NCBI RefSeq assembly: GCF_001720135.1
Contig: NZ_MCRJ01000031.1
Location: forward strand, 1 to 34,184
Direction: 5' to 3'
Length of the DNA: 34,184 bases
Source of the DNA: Methylobrevis pamukkalensis
GTDB taxonomy: Bacteria > Pseudomonadota > Alphaproteobacteria > Rhizobiales > Pleomorphomonadaceae
The position numbers were made by a program, and so were the translations under genes. The notes under the pieces are model-generated. The model saw nothing but the letters and a program-made list of their open reading frames with translations. It did no database searches and was not told the origin of the DNA. Below are positions 19,871 through 27,028 of the stretch, one piece after another (position 1 is the stretch's first letter; the number at the start of each line of letters is the position of its first letter).

Positions 19871-20292
19871 ATGCGCGTTCGTCTCAAAGTGGACGGGGAA
19901 GAGGCCTGCCAGTTCGAGGTCTGGGAGGACAAGGTTCCGAACATCGCGGCGCTGTTCCGCGAGAAGCTGCCGGTGAAATCCACCCTGCAGCACGGCAAGC
20001 TGATCGGCGACATGGTGTTCTTCGTCACGCCCTTCATCGCGCCGTGGGAGAACATGTACCTGACGCAGGACGTCGGCCGCATGCGCCGCGAGGCCACCGG
20101 CCATTCCGCCGGCGCCGTGTGCTTCTACGGGCCGCGCCAGCAGCTCTGCGTCGTCTACGGCGACGACACGGCCGAGGAGCCGCTCAAGATCTCCTACATC
20201 GGCGAGATCGTGGAAGGTCATCTGAAGATGAAGCTCGTCGCGCCGAATGCTGGCTGCAGCAGGGCGCCATCGTCGAGATGGAACTGGCCTGA
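19871..20292 (+). CDS. DUF3830 family cyclophilin-like protein, one-base frameshift near 20249
   Basis: A small beta-barrel protein with a cyclophilin-like fold (DUF3830). It opens with the strand MRVRLKVDGEEACQFEVW, then the helix PNIAALFREKLP and the strand pairs GDMVFFVTPF, GAVCFYGPRQQLCVVYGD and LKISYIGEIV. The reading frame runs off after PNAG; restoring one base at about 20249 gives N-A-W-L-Q-Q-G-A-I-V-E-M-E-L-A and a stop at 20290-20292, for 140 residues. The N-terminal half of mikimopine/cucumopine synthases has this fold, so with the preceding gene this looks like a split version of that enzyme (inference). ATG 19871 has AAGGAG about 8 bases before it. A hairpin with a short T run follows. 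Confidence 0.7.
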
Positions 20293-20344
20293 CGCCTGCG
20301 CCGGCCGGGGGATGTCCCGGCGGCCGCGTCCGGCCGCGAGGGCA

Positions 20345-20379
20345 ACGGGCCGTCCTGCCGGGCGGCCCGTCTGCGTTTT
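20345..20379 (+). terminator. Rho-independent terminator after the DUF3830 gene
   Basis: ACGGGCCG at 20345-20352 pairs perfectly with CGGCCCGT at 20363-20370, an 8-bp GC stem with a 10-base loop, followed by CTGCGTTTTC. It sits between the converging DUF3830 and glutamine synthetase-like genes and reads as a plus-strand terminator. Confidence 0.65.
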
Positions 20380-21725
20380 CAGAAGAACTTGAGGTAGCGC
20401 TTCGTCTCCCATTCGGAGACGTGGGCCATGTAGGACATCCACTCCTCGCGCTTGTAGGCGATCCAGGCATCGGCCATGCCGTCGCCCATCACCTGACGCG
20501 ACAGCGGATCGGCGGCAAAGGCGTCGATCGCCTCGCCGAGCGTGCGCGGCAATTCGCGGATGCCGCGGGCGGCCAGTTCCTCGGCGGTCACCTCGTACAT
20601 GTTGCCGGTGTTCGGCGCGCCGGGATCGAGATCCTCCGCAATGCCCTCGAGGCCCGCCGCCAGCACCATCGCCGCGCCGAGATAGGGGTTGCAGGAACTG
20701 TCCGCCGGGCGCAGTTCGATGCGGCCGCCGCCGAGCGGAATGCGCACGGCGTTGGTGCGGTTGTTGTTGCCGTAGCAGCAGAAGATCGGCGCCCAGGTGA
20801 AGCCGGACATGGAGCCCTGCTTGACGAGGCGCTTGTAGCTGTTGACCGTCGGCGCCACGACCGCGCAGATCGCCGGCAGGTGGCGGACGACGCCGGCGAC
20901 AAACTTGTAGCCGAGCTCGGACAGGCCGCAGCCGCGCGGATCGGCCTTGTCGGCAAAGGCGTTCACGCCAGTTCCTAGATCGGCGAGCGACATGTTGAAA
21001 TGCGCGCCGCTGCCGGTGCGGTCGGCATAGGGCTTGGGCATGAACGATGCGAACAGGCCGTGCTTCTCGACCATCTTGTTGGCCATCATCCGCAGGAAGA
21101 CGAAGCGGTCGGCGATGGTCACGGCGTCGGCATAGGCAAAGTCGATCTCGAACTGGCCGAGGCCGTCCTCCTGATCGAAGGAATAGACGTCCCAGCCGAG
21201 GCCGTTCATGGCGCCGACCAGTTCGCCGAGCCAGCCCATGTTGTCGAGCACGCTCTGCCCGTCGTAGCAGGGCTTCAGCAGCGGCCGTTCCGACACCGGC
21301 GCATGGCCGGGCGCCCGGTCGAGCACGTAGAATTCGGCCTCCATGCCGAGATTGAAGCGATAGCCGAGACCGGCGGCCTTCGCCGTCTGCCGCTTCAGGA
21401 TGTTGCGGCTGCAGGCCTCGAACGGCTTGCCGGAGAGATGCAGGTCGCTGGCGAACCAGGCGACCTTGTCGTTCCACGGCAGCACCGTGCAGGACGCCGG
21501 GTCAGGCCGGGCGGACACCTCCTCGTCGTGGACGCTCTGAGGCACGCCGTCGAGGGCGGCGCCGGTGAACAGCTCCGATCCGGCGAGCATGTGCTCCAGA
21601 TGCGGCAGCGGCACCATCTTGGCCTTGGAGACGCCGTGCATGTCGACGTAGCTCGCCATCAGATAGTCGACGCCGGCGTCGGCAAGCGTCTGGCGAAGGG
21701 GGCTGGTGGGGGCGGTCGCGTCCAT
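20379..21725 (-). CDS. glnT: Type III glutamine synthetase (GlnT/gamma-glutamyl-amide ligase type)
   Basis: A 448-residue member of the glutamine synthetase superfamily, group GlnT/GmaS, ATP-dependent ligases joining glutamate to ammonia or to an amine such as methylamine. The N-terminal beta-grasp domain (SYVDMHGVSKAKMVPLP) leads to the catalytic domain with the metal-site strand NLGMEAEFYVL, the Glu-rich DQEDGLGQFEIDFAYADA, the ammonia/metal segment ADRTGSGAHFNMSL, the NSYKRLVKQGSMSGF loop and the Arg/Glu site ELRPADSSCNPYLGAA. The end MSYMAHVSEWETKRYLKFF is typical of the type III group. It lacks the adenylylation Tyr loop of GlnA, so regulation is expected by transcription. Its start overlaps the creatininase stop (TGATG), so translation is coupled. 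In a catabolic island, gamma-glutamylation of a pathway amine seems likelier than bulk nitrogen assimilation. Confidence 0.82.
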   Translation of the reverse strand: MDATAPTSPLRQTLADAGVDYLMASYVDMHGVSKAKMVPLPHLEHMLAGSELFTGAALDGVPQSVHDEEVSARPDPASCTVLPWNDKVAWFASDLHLSGKPFEACSRNILKRQTAKAAGLGYRFNLGMEAEFYVLDRAPGHAPVSERPLLKPCYDGQSVLDNMGWLGELVGAMNGLGWDVYSFDQEDGLGQFEIDFAYADAVTIADRFVFLRMMANKMVEKHGLFASFMPKPYADRTGSGAHFNMSLADLGTGVNAFADKADPRGCGLSELGYKFVAGVVRHLPAICAVVAPTVNSYKRLVKQGSMSGFTWAPIFCCYGNNNRTNAVRIPLGGGRIELRPADSSCNPYLGAAMVLAAGLEGIAEDLDPGAPNTGNMYEVTAEELAARGIRELPRTLGEAIDAFAADPLSRQVMGDGMADAWIAYKREEWMSYMAHVSEWETKRYLKFF

Positions 21726-22555
21726 CAGGATTGGTCTCCGGGAGATGTGCAGGTGAAACTCGGGCGAGGCGGGGCAGGGGCAGGCGGCGGGGCATCCACC
21801 CAGTCTTCCAGCGGGGTGCGCTCACGCAGGGCGCCCTGCAGCTGGTCGGCAAGGCTGGCCACCGCGAGCGACAGGATCGCTTCGCCGAAGTCCGCCGAGC
21901 CGCGGCTCGGCAGGCCGACGACGCCGTGCCGGCTCTCGCGGTCGACCGTGTAGGAGAAGAAGCAGCAGGTCGCCCGGTTGGGCTCGTCGACCGCGCGGTC
22001 CATGTGCACGAGATCCGGCCGCAGATGCAGCATCAGCGAGGTCTCGGCGTCGTTGGCGTGCCAGTTGGTGCCGCCGTCGTATTCGTAACAGGCGCGCACG
22101 TCGGCGGAAATTTCCCACAGCGAGCGCAGGCCGATCCGCATGGCCGGCAGATCGGTGCGGATGTTCTCCAGCGCGCAGCGCAGCGGTGCCCAGTTGGTGA
22201 CGTGGCCGTTGAGGATCAGCAGGCGGGTGAAGCCGGAATGGCCGACCCATTCGGCAATCTCCAGCACCAGCTTCGACAGCGTCTCGGGCCGCAGCGAGAG
22301 GGTGCCCGGCCACTTGCGGGAATGGCCCGGCGAGCAGCCGTAGGGCAGGGCGGGCAGCACCGGGATGCCGGTGCGGGCGGAGACGCCGAGCGCCACCGCC
22401 TCGGCCGACATCGTGTCAACGCCGGTCGGCAGATGCGGTCCGTGCTGCTCCGTGGCGCCGATCGGCAGGATGCAGAGGTCGATGCCGCCGTCGCGCACGG
22501 CGGCGATCTCCTCGAAGGAGCGTTCCTCCCAGCGGACAGGTTTTCCACTCGTCAT
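21725..22555 (-). CDS. Creatininase family amidohydrolase
   Basis: A 276-residue metal-dependent amidohydrolase. Members open cyclic amides such as creatinine or act on related amide and cyclic ketone substrates. The family metal motifs are visible: LPIGATEQHGPHLPTGVDT near residues 30-48 (Glu36, His38, Asp47), NGHVTNW near 116-122 (His118) and HANDAETSLML (Glu). The usual NGHGGN is here NGHVTN, so it is probably not a standard creatininase. The start is ATG 22555, which has AGGAAAGG 8 bases before it; the earlier in-frame ATG at 22582 lacks one. It is coupled to glnT downstream. Together the two enzymes could open a cyclic amide and then glutamylate the freed amine (inference). Confidence 0.82.
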   Translation of the reverse strand: MTSGKPVRWEERSFEEIAAVRDGGIDLCILPIGATEQHGPHLPTGVDTMSAEAVALGVSARTGIPVLPALPYGCSPGHSRKWPGTLSLRPETLSKLVLEIAEWVGHSGFTRLLILNGHVTNWAPLRCALENIRTDLPAMRIGLRSLWEISADVRACYEYDGGTNWHANDAETSLMLHLRPDLVHMDRAVDEPNRATCCFFSYTVDRESRHGVVGLPSRGSADFGEAILSLAVASLADQLQGALRERTPLEDWVDAPPPAPAPPRPSFTCTSPGDQS

Positions 22556-22635
22556 GTGCCGCGCCTTTCCTGCCGCCCGCATGCCGCCGGGCCGGATGAC
22601 AGACCGGGTGACAGACGCGGCTCATGAAATTTCAT

Positions 22636-22649
22636 CAAACGTTCAATTA
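22636..22649. promoter_or_regulatory. Operator-like motif upstream of the creatininase/glnT unit
   Basis: On the minus strand this reads TAATTGAACGTTTG, which matches the palindrome in the binding-protein promoter (TAATCGAACGATTA) at 11 of 14 positions. It has an AACGTT core and resembles the ATTGAACGTTCAAT-type boxes of some TetR regulators such as BetI. It lies about 80 bases before the creatininase start. Confidence 0.45.
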
Positions 22650-22739
22650 GTGCGAGGCTGATCATAAATCCTGCTCCAAGTGTATGCATGCCTGAATTCA
22701 GTGCATTTGCCTCCCGCCCTTGCTGCCGAAATCGGCGCG

Positions 22740-22760
22740 GACGCCCTCGCCGACGGCGTC
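22740..22760 (-). terminator. Hairpin just after the ABC ATPase gene
   Basis: GACGCC at 22740-22745 pairs with GGCGTC at 22755-22760 around a 9-base loop, starting directly after the minus-strand stop at 22762. It has no T-tract and a short stem, so it may only limit read-through into the creatininase unit. Confidence 0.35.
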
Positions 22761-22761
22761 T

Positions 22762-23564
22762 TCAGAGCAGCTTGGACAGGAACGCCCGCGTGCGCGGATG
22801 GCGCGGCTCGGAAAAGATCGTCGCCGGGGCGCTGGCCTCGACCACCGCGCCCTGATCCATGAAGGCGACCTTGTCGCCGACCTCGCGGGCAAAGCCCATC
22901 TCGTGGGTGACGACGATCATGGTCATGCCGTCACGGGCGAGATCCTTCATCACATCAAGCACTTCGCCGACGAGTTCCGGATCGAGCGCGCTGGTCGGCT
23001 CGTCGAACAGCATCAGCTTGGGCCGCATGGCCAGCGCCCGCGCGATCGCCACCCGCTGCTGCTGGCCGCCGGACAGTTGGCTCGGATAGGCATGGAGACG
23101 GTGGCCGAGGCCGACCCGGGAAAGCAGGGATTCCGCCCGTTCCGTCGCCTCCGACCGCGACTCCCGGCGCACGTGGATCGGGGCCTCCACCACATTCTCC
23201 AGCGCGGTCATGTGCGCGAAAAGATTGAACTTCTGGAACACCATGCCGATGTCGGCACGCTGCGCGGCCGCCTGTTTTTCCTTCAGCGGATGCAGCCGGT
23301 CGCCCTCGCGGCGGTAGCGACATGCTGTCCGTCGACCGTCAGCAGCCCGCCGTCGATCTGTTCCAGATTGTTGATGCAGCGCAGGAACGTGGACTTTCCC
23401 GACCCCGAGGGGCCGATCAGGCAGACCACCTCGCCGCGGTGCACGGTCAGGTCCACGCCCTTCAGCACCAGGCTGCCGTGAAAGCTCTTCTTCACCTGCC
23501 GGGCAAGGACCATCGGCGTGTCCGTCTGCCCGGCGCGGGTCGTCTCGATCTCGGTCATCGTCAT
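22762..23564 (-). CDS. Polar amino acid ABC transporter ATPase (GlnQ/HisP type), one-base frameshift near 23318
   Basis: The energising subunit of an uptake system. Walker [17 protein letters not shown] and the Q-loop segment [19 protein letters not shown] are in place, followed by the signature [17 protein letters not shown], Walker [17 protein letters not shown] and the switch His in [12 protein letters not shown]. The first quarter is in one frame and the rest in another; restoring one base near 23318 gives [17 protein letters not shown], the usual GlnQ-type insert, for 267 residues. ATG 23564 is chosen because the conserved domain starts shortly after it, though the ribosome-binding site is weak. 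It is divergent from the binding-protein and permease genes, an unusual split arrangement sharing one control region. Confidence 0.87.
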
Positions 23565-23648
23565 CGCTTCGCTTTCGCCCCCGGGTGGCCAGCAGGATGG
23601 AACGTCGCCCTCCGCTTTGCGAAGCCCGTGCCATTTCGTGTTCCTAAC

Positions 23649-23662
23649 TAATCGTTCGATTA
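23649..23662. promoter_or_regulatory. Perfect palindromic operator in the divergent transporter control region
   Basis: TAATCG-TT-CGATTA is a perfect inverted repeat (6-bp arms, 2-base centre) in the 214-base gap between the ATPase and binding-protein genes. A related copy occurs at 22636-22649 before the creatininase gene. It ends two bases before a sigma-54-type promoter, so a bound regulator could block or modulate it. Confidence 0.6.
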
Positions 23663-23665
23663 AAT

Positions 23666-23680
23666 TGGCATGTGATTTGC
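23666..23680 (+). promoter_or_regulatory. Sigma-54 (RpoN) type promoter for the binding-protein operon
   Basis: TTGGCATGTGATTTGC places GG at 23667-23668 and GC at 23679-23680 with exactly 10 bases between, as in the -24/-12 consensus TGGCACG-N4-TTGC; only one consensus base differs (TGGCATG). Transcription would start near 23692, giving a leader of about 87 bases. Sigma-54 control fits nitrogen-compound uptake, and would need an enhancer-binding activator such as NtrC, not found in this window. Confidence 0.5.
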
Positions 23681-23778
23681 GAAAGTGTCGACAGCGGTTC
23701 CGTATCCGCCTACGCCGCGACAGACGGCGTGCCGCCGGCACGGACGGGCCGGGTTTTCCGAAGAGAAGGATCGTTGCA

Positions 23779-24705
23779 ATGTCTGCGAATGTATTCGTCC
23801 GGGTCTTCGTTGCGGCCGGTCTCGCCGTGACCACCCTCTGCTCGCTCGCCTCCGTCGCGCCGGCCGTTGCCGCCCCCGACATGCCCATCCCCGAACAGGC
23901 CGTCGTGCCGGAACTGCATGCGCTGTTGCCCGAGAAGATCCGCAGCGCCGGCGTGCTCAACCTTGCCACCGACGCCCACTATCCGCCGTGCCAGTGGTTC
24001 CTGGAGGATGGCAAGACCATGATCGGCTACGAGGTCGACATCTGGAACGCGCTGGCGCAGGTGCTCGGCGTCAAGCTCGAGGCGGTGTCGATCGACTTTG
24101 CCGGCCTGATCCCCGGGGTTGCCGGCGGCCGCTACGATCTCGCCATGGAGTGCATCACCGACCGCACCGACCGCGAGGAGCAGGTGACCTTCGTCAACCA
24201 CTCGCTCGACTACGGCAACGCCTTCTACTACCTCACCTCCACCGCGACGATCACCGCCGGCGACGCGCTGTCGCTCTGCGGCCACAAGACCGCCGGCCAG
24301 TCGGGCACGGACTTCGTCGACAAGCTGGAGGCCCTCGCCAAGTGGTGCGTGGACCAGGGCAAGGAGACGATCGAGGTCGGCCAGTACCCGACCGCCTCGG
24401 GCGTGCTGCTGGCGCTCTTCTCCGGCCGCATCGATTTCGCCCTCAGCGAGGCCTCGGCGGTCGAGGAGCTCAAGGCGAACAATCCGGTCGACGTCGGCAC
24501 CATCTCCAACCCGCTGGAAGTCCAGAACTACCTCGGCATCGTCACCGCCAAGGACAACGAGCCGCTGCAGCAGGCGCTGCTCGGTGCGCTGAAGGCGATC
24601 AAGGCCAACGGCACTTACGACATGATCTTCGAGAAGTGGAGCCTGCCGCATGCCGCGCTCGACGAGTTCGGCATCAACATGACCACGACCAAGCCGCGCG
24701 GCTGA
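23779..24705 (+). CDS. ABC transporter substrate-binding protein, family 3 (polar amino acid type)
   Basis: A secreted 308-residue solute receptor. A Sec signal peptide spans residues 1-31 with cleavage likely after APAVA. The mature protein has the family-3 pattern: GVLNLATDAHYPPCQWF, the GYEVDIWNALAQVLGVK segment, and DREEQVTFVNHSLDYG, whose Arg normally binds a ligand carboxylate. At the position where amino-acid receptors usually have Asp for the alpha-amino group (the VxDxPxA motif) this protein has Glu (FALSEASAVEEL), so the ligand may differ from a plain amino acid. Cys occurs at several mature positions (YPPCQ, MECI, SLCG, KWCV), allowing disulphides. ATG 23779 has AAGGA about 8 bases before it. 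It is followed by a stable hairpin and then the permease. Confidence 0.87.
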   Translation: MSANVFVRVFVAAGLAVTTLCSLASVAPAVAAPDMPIPEQAVVPELHALLPEKIRSAGVLNLATDAHYPPCQWFLEDGKTMIGYEVDIWNALAQVLGVKLEAVSIDFAGLIPGVAGGRYDLAMECITDRTDREEQVTFVNHSLDYGNAFYYLTSTATITAGDALSLCGHKTAGQSGTDFVDKLEALAKWCVDQGKETIEVGQYPTASGVLLALFSGRIDFALSEASAVEELKANNPVDVGTISNPLEVQNYLGIVTAKDNEPLQQALLGALKAIKANGTYDMIFEKWSLPHAALDEFGINMTTTKPRG

Positions 24706-24712
24706 CGCCGCC

Positions 24713-24741
24713 GCGCCGCGGGGGCCATGTCCCCGCGGCGC
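24713..24741 (+). promoter_or_regulatory. Strong hairpin between binding-protein and permease genes
   Basis: GCGCCGCGGGG at 24713-24723 pairs perfectly with CCCCGCGGCGC at 24731-24741, an 11-bp stem with a 7-base loop, five bases after the binding-protein stop region. There is no T-tract. Hairpins at this place commonly protect the upstream message and lower downstream expression, giving more binding protein than permease. Confidence 0.6.
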
Positions 24742-24805
24742 CTGTCCTGCCTCGGACCGGTCCTGGCTGACCGGTCATCCGAAAGCTGCCGACGGAGCGA
24801 CGATC

Positions 24806-25744
24806 ATGGATGCCAACTCTCCCGCCAGGGCCGGGCGCGATCCCGAAGAGACGGGCGACGACCTCGTCGTCGTCACGCCGAAGCACCCGCTGCGCTGGGT
24901 GATGGTGGCGCTGGTGATGGTGATCGCCGGCTTCGCGCTGTCGTCGGTCGCAACCAATCCGAATTTCCAGTGGCCGGTGGTCGGCCGCTACCTGTTCGAC
25001 CCGATCGTGCTGTCCGGCTTCCTGACGACCCTGTGGCTGACGGTGGTCACGATGATCATCGGCGTGGTGCTCGGCATCGTGCTGGCGGTGATGCGCCTGT
25101 CGTCGAGTCCGATCATCTCGGGCGCGGCCGGGGCCTATCTCTGGTTCTTCCGCGGCACGCCGATGCTGGTGCAACTGATCTTCTGGTACAATCTGGCCGC
25201 TCTCTATCCCCGCTACTGGCTCGGCCTTCCGCTCGTCGACCTGACGCTGTTCGAGGGCTCGTTCAACGACCTGATCACGCCCTACACCGCGGCGATCCTC
25301 GGCCTCGGCCTCAACGAGGGCGCCTACATGGCGGAGATCGTGCGGGCCGGCATCGATTCCGTCGATGGCGGGCAGAAGGACGCCGCCCGCGCGCTCGGCA
25401 TGCCGCGCCGGCAGGCGATGCGCCGGGTCATCCTGCCGCAGGCGATGCGCTTCATCGTGCCGCCGACCGGCAACCAGACCATCGGCATGCTGAAGGGCAC
25501 GTCGATCGTCTCGATCGTCGCGCTGTCGGACCTGCTCTACTCGGTGCAGACGATCTACTCGCGCACCTTCCAGACCATCCCGCTGCTGCTGGTCGCCTGT
25601 TTCTGGTACCTCGTCGCGACCACGCTGCTCTCGATCGTCCAGGCCCGGATCGAGCGCCATTTCGCGCGCGGCGATGCCGGCCGCGGCCCGGCCCGCGACG
25701 AGCCGCCCGCCGTGATCCGTGCCGAGACCCGCCCCGGCGGATGA
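24806..25744 (+). CDS. Polar amino acid ABC transporter permease (HisM/GlnP type)
   Basis: A 312-residue membrane permease. After a hydrophilic N-terminal tail of about 28 residues there is an extra helix (WVMVALVMVIAGFAL) and then the HEQRO-type core starting at SGFLTTLWLTVVTMIIGVVL, with LWFFRGTPMLVQLIFWY. The coupling EAA loop that contacts the ATPase is visible as ARALGMPRRQAMRRVILPQA, followed by RFIVPPTGNQTIGMLKGTS, typical of the family. Only one permease gene is present, so it probably works as a homodimer, with the ATPase at 22762-23564. The polar, Arg/Pro-rich C-terminal tail is about 30 residues. The Rieske gene follows after 56 bases. Confidence 0.9.
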   Translation: MDANSPARAGRDPEETGDDLVVVTPKHPLRWVMVALVMVIAGFALSSVATNPNFQWPVVGRYLFDPIVLSGFLTTLWLTVVTMIIGVVLGIVLAVMRLSSSPIISGAAGAYLWFFRGTPMLVQLIFWYNLAALYPRYWLGLPLVDLTLFEGSFNDLITPYTAAILGLGLNEGAYMAEIVRAGIDSVDGGQKDAARALGMPRRQAMRRVILPQAMRFIVPPTGNQTIGMLKGTSIVSIVALSDLLYSVQTIYSRTFQTIPLLLVACFWYLVATTLLSIVQARIERHFARGDAGRGPARDEPPAVIRAETRPGG

Positions 25745-25800
25745 CCCTTCCCGCGCGTCGCGCGACCCCGACACCCACCCTTTTCCGGAGGTCCCCACTG

Positions 25801-26982
25801 ATGGATACCAACGCGCATTCCGCCGCAAGACTGCCCGATGATCTCGACCGGCTGGTGGACGAGGTTCTTGCCGGCGGCGGCCAGTCGCTGGCGCAGGCCG
25901 AGACGCTGCCGCCCGCGGCCTACACCTCGCAGGCCTTCTTCGATCTGGAGGTGGAGAAGATCTTCCGGACCGACTGGCTCGCGGTCGGCCATATCGCGCA
26001 GGTGCCGGAGGTCGGCGACTATTTCACGCTCGACCTGCTGGGCGAACCGCTGGTGGTGGTGCGCGGCGAGGACCGCATCCGGGTGATGTCGCGGGTCTGC
26101 CTGCACCGCTGGGCGCCGGTGGTGTCGGGCAAGGGCAACACCAAGCTGTTCTCCTGCCCGTTCCACCGCTGGGGCTACGGCCTCGACGGCCAGCTCAGGG
26201 TCTCGCCCTACATGCAGGAGGCGGCCGACTTCAATCCGAAGACCTGCCGGCTGCCGGAGGTGCGGTCCGAGATCGTGCTTGGCACGATCTACATCAACCT
26301 GTCGGGGGACGCCGCTCCGCTGGCGCCGCGCCTGTCCGGCCTCGTCGCCGAGTTCGCCAAGATCCCGGTGGACGACCTGATCGTCGGCTACTCGACCGAA
26401 TTCCGCTGTCCGTTCAACTGGAAGATCGCGGTCGAGACCTTCATGGAGTGCTACCACCACATCGGCGCGCACGCGAAGACCCTGCAGCCGCACAGCCCCG
26501 GCGGCGAGAGCTGGGGCGAGGACATGACCGACCCGGAGCAGGGCTGGATCACCCTGCGCCACCCGCTCCGCGCCGACCTTCCGACCGAACACGTGCTGAA
26601 ATCCGGCCTGCCGATCTTCGATGGCTTCACGGACGCGGAGATGCGGGTCGGCAGCCTCTACCACGTGTTCCCGATGAACCTGATCGGCACCAGCGTGGAT
26701 GCCGTGCGCTGGACGACGATCCTGCCGATCTCGCCCGACGAGACCTGGTGGATCCGCCATCACCTCGTCCGCAAGTCGGCCCGCGACATGCCGGGCTTCG
26801 ACGCGCTGATGGAGAAGACCAAGGCCAACGGCGCGGTGATCGCGGGCGAGGATGTCGAGGTCAACACGCTGCAGCAGATGGGCGCAAAGTCCCGCTACGC
26901 GCGGCCCGGTCGGCTCAGCCATCTGGAAAAGCCGGTCTGGCAGCTCGCCGACTATGTGCGGGCCAAGCTCGCCGACGCATGA
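25801..26982 (+). CDS. Rieske-type aromatic ring-hydroxylating oxygenase alpha subunit
   Basis: A 393-residue non-heme iron oxygenase. The Rieske 2Fe-2S site is C-x-H at Cys100/His102 (VCLHRW) and C-x2-H at Cys119/His122 (SCPFHRWGYG). The mononuclear iron site lies after FNWKIAVETFMECYHHIGAH, with His219 and His224 in the standard H-x4-H spacing. Three residues before His219 is Glu216, where naphthalene dioxygenase has its bridging Asp205. Such enzymes hydroxylate rings or cleave methyl or C-N groups (for example on quaternary amines), using NADH-derived electrons via a reductase. No reductase or ferredoxin gene is in the window, so a partner must come from elsewhere. ATG 25801 has GGAGG 10 bases before it. 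The frame is open far upstream, but that is a shadow of the permease gene. Confidence 0.9.
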   Translation: MDTNAHSAARLPDDLDRLVDEVLAGGGQSLAQAETLPPAAYTSQAFFDLEVEKIFRTDWLAVGHIAQVPEVGDYFTLDLLGEPLVVVRGEDRIRVMSRVCLHRWAPVVSGKGNTKLFSCPFHRWGYGLDGQLRVSPYMQEAADFNPKTCRLPEVRSEIVLGTIYINLSGDAAPLAPRLSGLVAEFAKIPVDDLIVGYSTEFRCPFNWKIAVETFMECYHHIGAHAKTLQPHSPGGESWGEDMTDPEQGWITLRHPLRADLPTEHVLKSGLPIFDGFTDAEMRVGSLYHVFPMNLIGTSVDAVRWTTILPISPDETWWIRHHLVRKSARDMPGFDALMEKTKANGAVIAGEDVEVNTLQQMGAKSRYARPGRLSHLEKPVWQLADYVRAKLADA

Positions 26983-27028
26983 GCCGGTCCACGGGACCCG
27001 CTCGGGACAAAGCGCAGGAACCACAGCG

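Noticed and set aside
20293-20392. Apparent C-terminal extension of the DUF3830 protein
   Set aside because: After the one-base loss near 20249 the frame reads through the terminator into Arg/Pro/Gly-rich nonsense. The correct frame ends at 20292.
24727-25800. Large in-frame upstream extension of the Rieske gene
   Set aside because: It overlaps the permease in another frame and has no domain content. ATG 25801 has a good ribosome-binding site and matches the family N-terminus.
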